Assembly: GCF_030272615.1 (NCBI RefSeq)
Contig: NW_026729283.1
Location: forward strand, 1 to 64,000
Length of the DNA stretch: 64,000 nucleotides
Reading direction: 5' to 3'
Source: Cryptomeria japonica
Taxonomy: Eukaryota > Streptophyta > Pinopsida > Cupressales > Cupressaceae
Shown here: positions 60,984-64,000 of the stretch, in pieces
How the letters are laid out: each line of letters starts with the position of its first letter
Position numbering within the stretch: position 1 is the stretch's first letter
Notes under the pieces: model-generated
The model's input: only the letters and a program-made list of their open reading frames with translations
Database searches by the model: none
Told to the model about the DNA's origin: nothing
Position numbers and translations under genes: made by a program

Positions 60984-62762
60984 TTTTAATATGGAAAAAC
61001 GGGTTTTGATGGGCCCCTTAAACCCATTATAGCCAAAAGATCAAAAGATTTACATCAAAGTGCAACAACAAAAAAAGACAACAAACTAAGGAAAGATTGT
61101 TGGCGAACAAAACACCAACAAACAAGAGACATCAGTTCAAAAACCAAAAAGGACTGTCAGAATCCCAGGCTTAGGTTAATTTCTAAATCATTTCCGCCGC
61201 TTCCAGCTCCAACTGTTCCATATTATCAGCTGCTCGCTTGATATCCTCAATTTCCTTGTTGTGGCTTTGCATCTTTTTAGTGCTCGCCCTCATTCTTCTC
61301 CCAAGCCCTGTATCCTTATCATCTGGGGTGTCATCCTTAACATCAATAATGCCCGCTGTTGCCTTATGCCCATGGTAGTTCTCCAGCTTACTGATGAGGG
61401 CCTTCATGCTAGTCAAGGCAACCTTAAGAATCTTATGGCTTTGCTCACCTTTTTTTTTTAGCATGTTCTCAACTCCATCAAGTCACTTTTTAGTGGCATC
61501 TGCTCCGATTTCCAGGCTAAGAAAGCTATTGTGATTAGCGTTGATAATCTCCTCTGCATTACCAACAGCTTTGGTGAGTTCACTGAGACAATCAGGGAAG
61601 GAATTGAACTTTCCCGAGCCTAAAGCTTGTAAAGTCTATATTTTCCCCGCTTCCTGGGCTTGCTTGGTTTTAATGCCTGCAATTTCCTTATGCATCCAGA
61701 GTACCTATTTGAAGCTATCCATGCCATTATTGATGCAAAGATCAATATCCAGGTGATGCTCTTCCTGGGTCTTATCACCAGCGGTTTCAAGATTCACTTC
61801 CAGTCCAACCTCCCTGACATTAGAGCTTTGAGCTTCTTTCGTGGTTGTATCCTCCCCCATCAGGCCCTTATCCTTAGACTCAGTCATGAGAGGCGACCGG
61901 TCCTTGGTGCCCACCTCCTTACTTTTAGGAGTCTTCTTTTTCTGCTTTCGACTCACAAGGGTTTGGACCTCCTAACTTCCAGTATCCATCTCATTGTCAG
62001 TCTCATAATCCTCCTCATACCAGCTATCCTCATCCTCCCCTCTCTGCTTCTTTTTGGTCGACCCTTTGTTTTGTTCCCCCTGCTTTGTTTTTCTATTTTT
62101 TCTACTCGACCCAACAATTTGGGGGTTGTCCTCTATCTCAGCTTCCGTTTCATAGCCTTCACCTTCCTCATCATCAAAGTCTTCAAAATCCTCTTCCGAT
62201 TTAGAGACCTTAGCTATATTCAATTGGACAGTTGTGTTCTTGATGTGATTATACAGAATCACCATCAAACCTTCGGGCATTGCGGGGTTGATACTGGGGT
62301 TGGATATGGCATCCTTGATCCCAACATTAAGGGCACATAAAAGATAATATGGAAAATAAATTTTATCTTTATACCTAATTTGATTAAGACAAAGTGGTAG
62401 TTGTAAACCCTAGTGTATCTACCATCGAGCGTGATAAATTCCATTATAGCAAGAAAAACCCTTCGCCAAATTAATTTAATTACCTTTGGCGAGAAGTAGG
62501 TATGGCTGCCCTTCACCAGTCTAGCCTTCTCCTCCTCATCCTTCAAAAATTTCTTCACGACAACATCTGCAATCTTTCTGTCCTTGTAAAACTTGATGCC
62601 CTCCATCGGAAGACCCATTGCCTCTGCAATCATAGTTTCAGTCACCTTGACTTTCTTGTTTCCAATGGTTAAAGTGCCTTCGTTCCAGCCCTTCTTGAAG
62701 ATTCTCGTAATTTCAGGTTGTTTCACCTACATGCGTTCCAAGAAATCCATCATCTTGGTAGC
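60984..62762 (-). pseudogene. Retroposed copy of the ORF3-like gene
   Basis: Minus strand; from MMDFLERM (start 62753) through GWNEGTLTIGNKKVKVTETM and MEGIKFYKDRKIADVVVKKF (to ~62400), an acidic/basic linker (EDFEDFDDEEGEGYETEAE) and a C-terminal helical segment (TSMKALISKLENYH) to a stop at 61183. One frameshift near 62385 and about four stops break it. Aligned with 53657-55301 it is collinear and ungapped around FLE(K/R)..GW, but widely diverged. It ends in a T run on the plus strand (poly(A)) and is bracketed by a 16-bp duplication. It is therefore a 5'-truncated LINE or a processed gene copy. No ORF2 is attached. Confidence 0.85.
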
Positions 62763-62778
62763 TTGAAAGTATATCGTT
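62763..62778. repeat. Target-site duplication of the ORF3 retrocopy (5' side)
   Basis: TTGAAAGTATATCGTT, partner of 60968-60983 with one C/T mismatch. Confidence 0.85.
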
Positions 62779-64000
62779 ATGGATGATATTTTTCTAAAAT
62801 AATTAACCAATCACTTTACTTTAACATGTTTGTTATAGATTATAAGGTTTCAAATTTATCACTATTTAGGTTGGCCCAAGTTGATTCTCTTACTTCCTTT
62901 CTTGCTTGGCTCTCTAGTCCATACTGTGTGTACACTTTATCTATTGTCAAGTTATCAAGGAGTTTAAGGATATAAGGTAGCCCATTAATCAAAATTGAGT
63001 CATTAATTACTAGAATACTCATATTTTTTTAATATATATTTATTTTAAACATACACTAAAATAAGCATTCATCAAAGAAAAATATCTTCAAACAAAATAA
63101 ATTTAGTTATTAATTCTCAAAGGTATTACATTATAGACATTCTAGGCATCCAAAGAGAAAGTAACTTACCTTTCATGGTTTTATTTTTATTAGTATCTTC
63201 TTATGGTTATTCAACTACCTAATTAATTTATTTCTAAGACACATCTCTTAGTTTTTCAAGATTCACACATTCATAATCATTTTAGTCCATCCTAGTTTCA
63301 ATTTGTAAACAGATTTCCATAGTGAGCTAATAGAATAAATCAATTAACTTAAGTGAAATAGTAGTAGTTTATTTTTCAAAGGTTTTATATTTCTAAGTAC
63401 AAGGGAAAGAGATGGCCATAGTTAAGAAGAATAATCATCATAGATAGAGAAGTTCATGCAAATATTCTTAGCAAAGGCATTAATGACTTATACATCTAGG
63501 GATTGAATTGGAGAAGGGTCCAAAAATATCTTACAAACATCTATCCATGCCCAAGCCATTCAAGTGAATGAAAAGAATAAAAATCTATTAGCCAACTTAT
63601 ATCTTTAATAGGTAAATAATAACAATTGAATTGATTGCACACATTGGATAAACTATACCATTTTATAACAATAAATAATAAGGTCTTGATAATGAATCTA
63701 ATGGCAAGGTTCTTATTGATGAAAGTTTTAAATGTGCTTAGTTTAGAGTATGAAATACACTACATATATAATGCAAATTTCCTTAGGCCAAGAATTTAGA
63801 TGCAATTGAACCATTGGATTAAGGGTCAACTCTTAACCTATCCTTAGATAACTCTAATTAGAGTGGAGAAGATATATATAGTGAAACATGGTAAAAATAA
63901 AATATATAAAGTAAGCTACAAAAAGACTAAAAATAAAAAGTCTATAAAAGACATCCATCTACCATTTCACTAAAGTTTAAAAACACACATTGCACTACAT
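62779..64000. other. AT-rich sequence without recognisable gene
   Basis: A 60-codon minus-strand frame at 62840-63022 (NGLPYILKLLDNLTIDKVY) is somewhat protein-like but matches no family I know. The remainder is low-complexity AT-rich DNA to the window edge. Confidence 0.45.

Overview
The window looks like an intergenic, transposon-packed stretch of a large seed-plant genome, most likely a gymnosperm (conifer). This rests on its AT-richness, the many old and interleaved Ty1/copia, Ty3/gypsy and L1-type LINE remnants, the long LTRs (about 1.1 kb), and proteins whose style I associate with conifer repeats. The clade is an inference, since no marker gene is present. Only one gene is intact: an intronless L-type lectin receptor-like kinase at 35808-37928 (minus).

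Layout. 1180-8569 is a minus-strand Ty1/copia element with two 1143-bp LTRs, primer site, polypurine tract and a decayed gag-pol. 10.7-12.4 kb holds an LTR-like relic and a solo LTR with a perfect 5-bp target duplication. 14.0-22.4 kb holds an unknown pseudogene, dispersed non-coding modules and three minus-strand LINE relics. 22.4-24.9 kb is a plus-strand copia RT/RNase H remnant and its 3' LTR, in which the promoter segment is duplicated. 24.9-28.2 kb is the 3' end of another plus-strand copia (a coiled-coil 3' ORF, polypurine tract and LTR) with an inverted-repeat DNA element inside the LTR. 28.2-34.4 kb is a minus-strand Ty3/gypsy gag-protease with its 5' LTR. 34.4-38.4 kb is the lectin kinase locus. 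41.6-44.1 kb is a plus-strand gypsy pol relic. 44.7-45.5 kb is a collapsed duplicate of the kinase locus. 47.48-55.52 kb is an 8-kb LINE. 57.26-58.15 kb is a multi-exon B-type cyclin pseudogene. 60.98-62.76 kb is a retroposed copy of a gene related to the 3' part of the LINE.

The most interesting signal is the 8-kb LINE. A perfect 16-bp target-site duplication encloses ORF1 (DUF4283-like plus zinc knuckle), ORF2 (endonuclease, RT, RNase H) and also a third reading frame of about 1.6 kb downstream of RNase H. A diverged homologue of that third frame, with a similar 3' tail, sits alone on the other strand at 60984-62762 between its own 16-bp (15/16) duplication. ORF3 is therefore either an undescribed passenger or component of a plant LINE lineage, or a host gene family that LINE machinery has mobilised repeatedly. 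All copies here are broken by stops and frameshifts, so any activity lies elsewhere in the genome.

Most premature stops in the retroelements fit C-to-T loss at CAG and CGA codons, the pattern expected of long-methylated plant repeats. Nothing in the window forms an operon or pathway. It reads as a record of successive insertions around one preserved receptor kinase.
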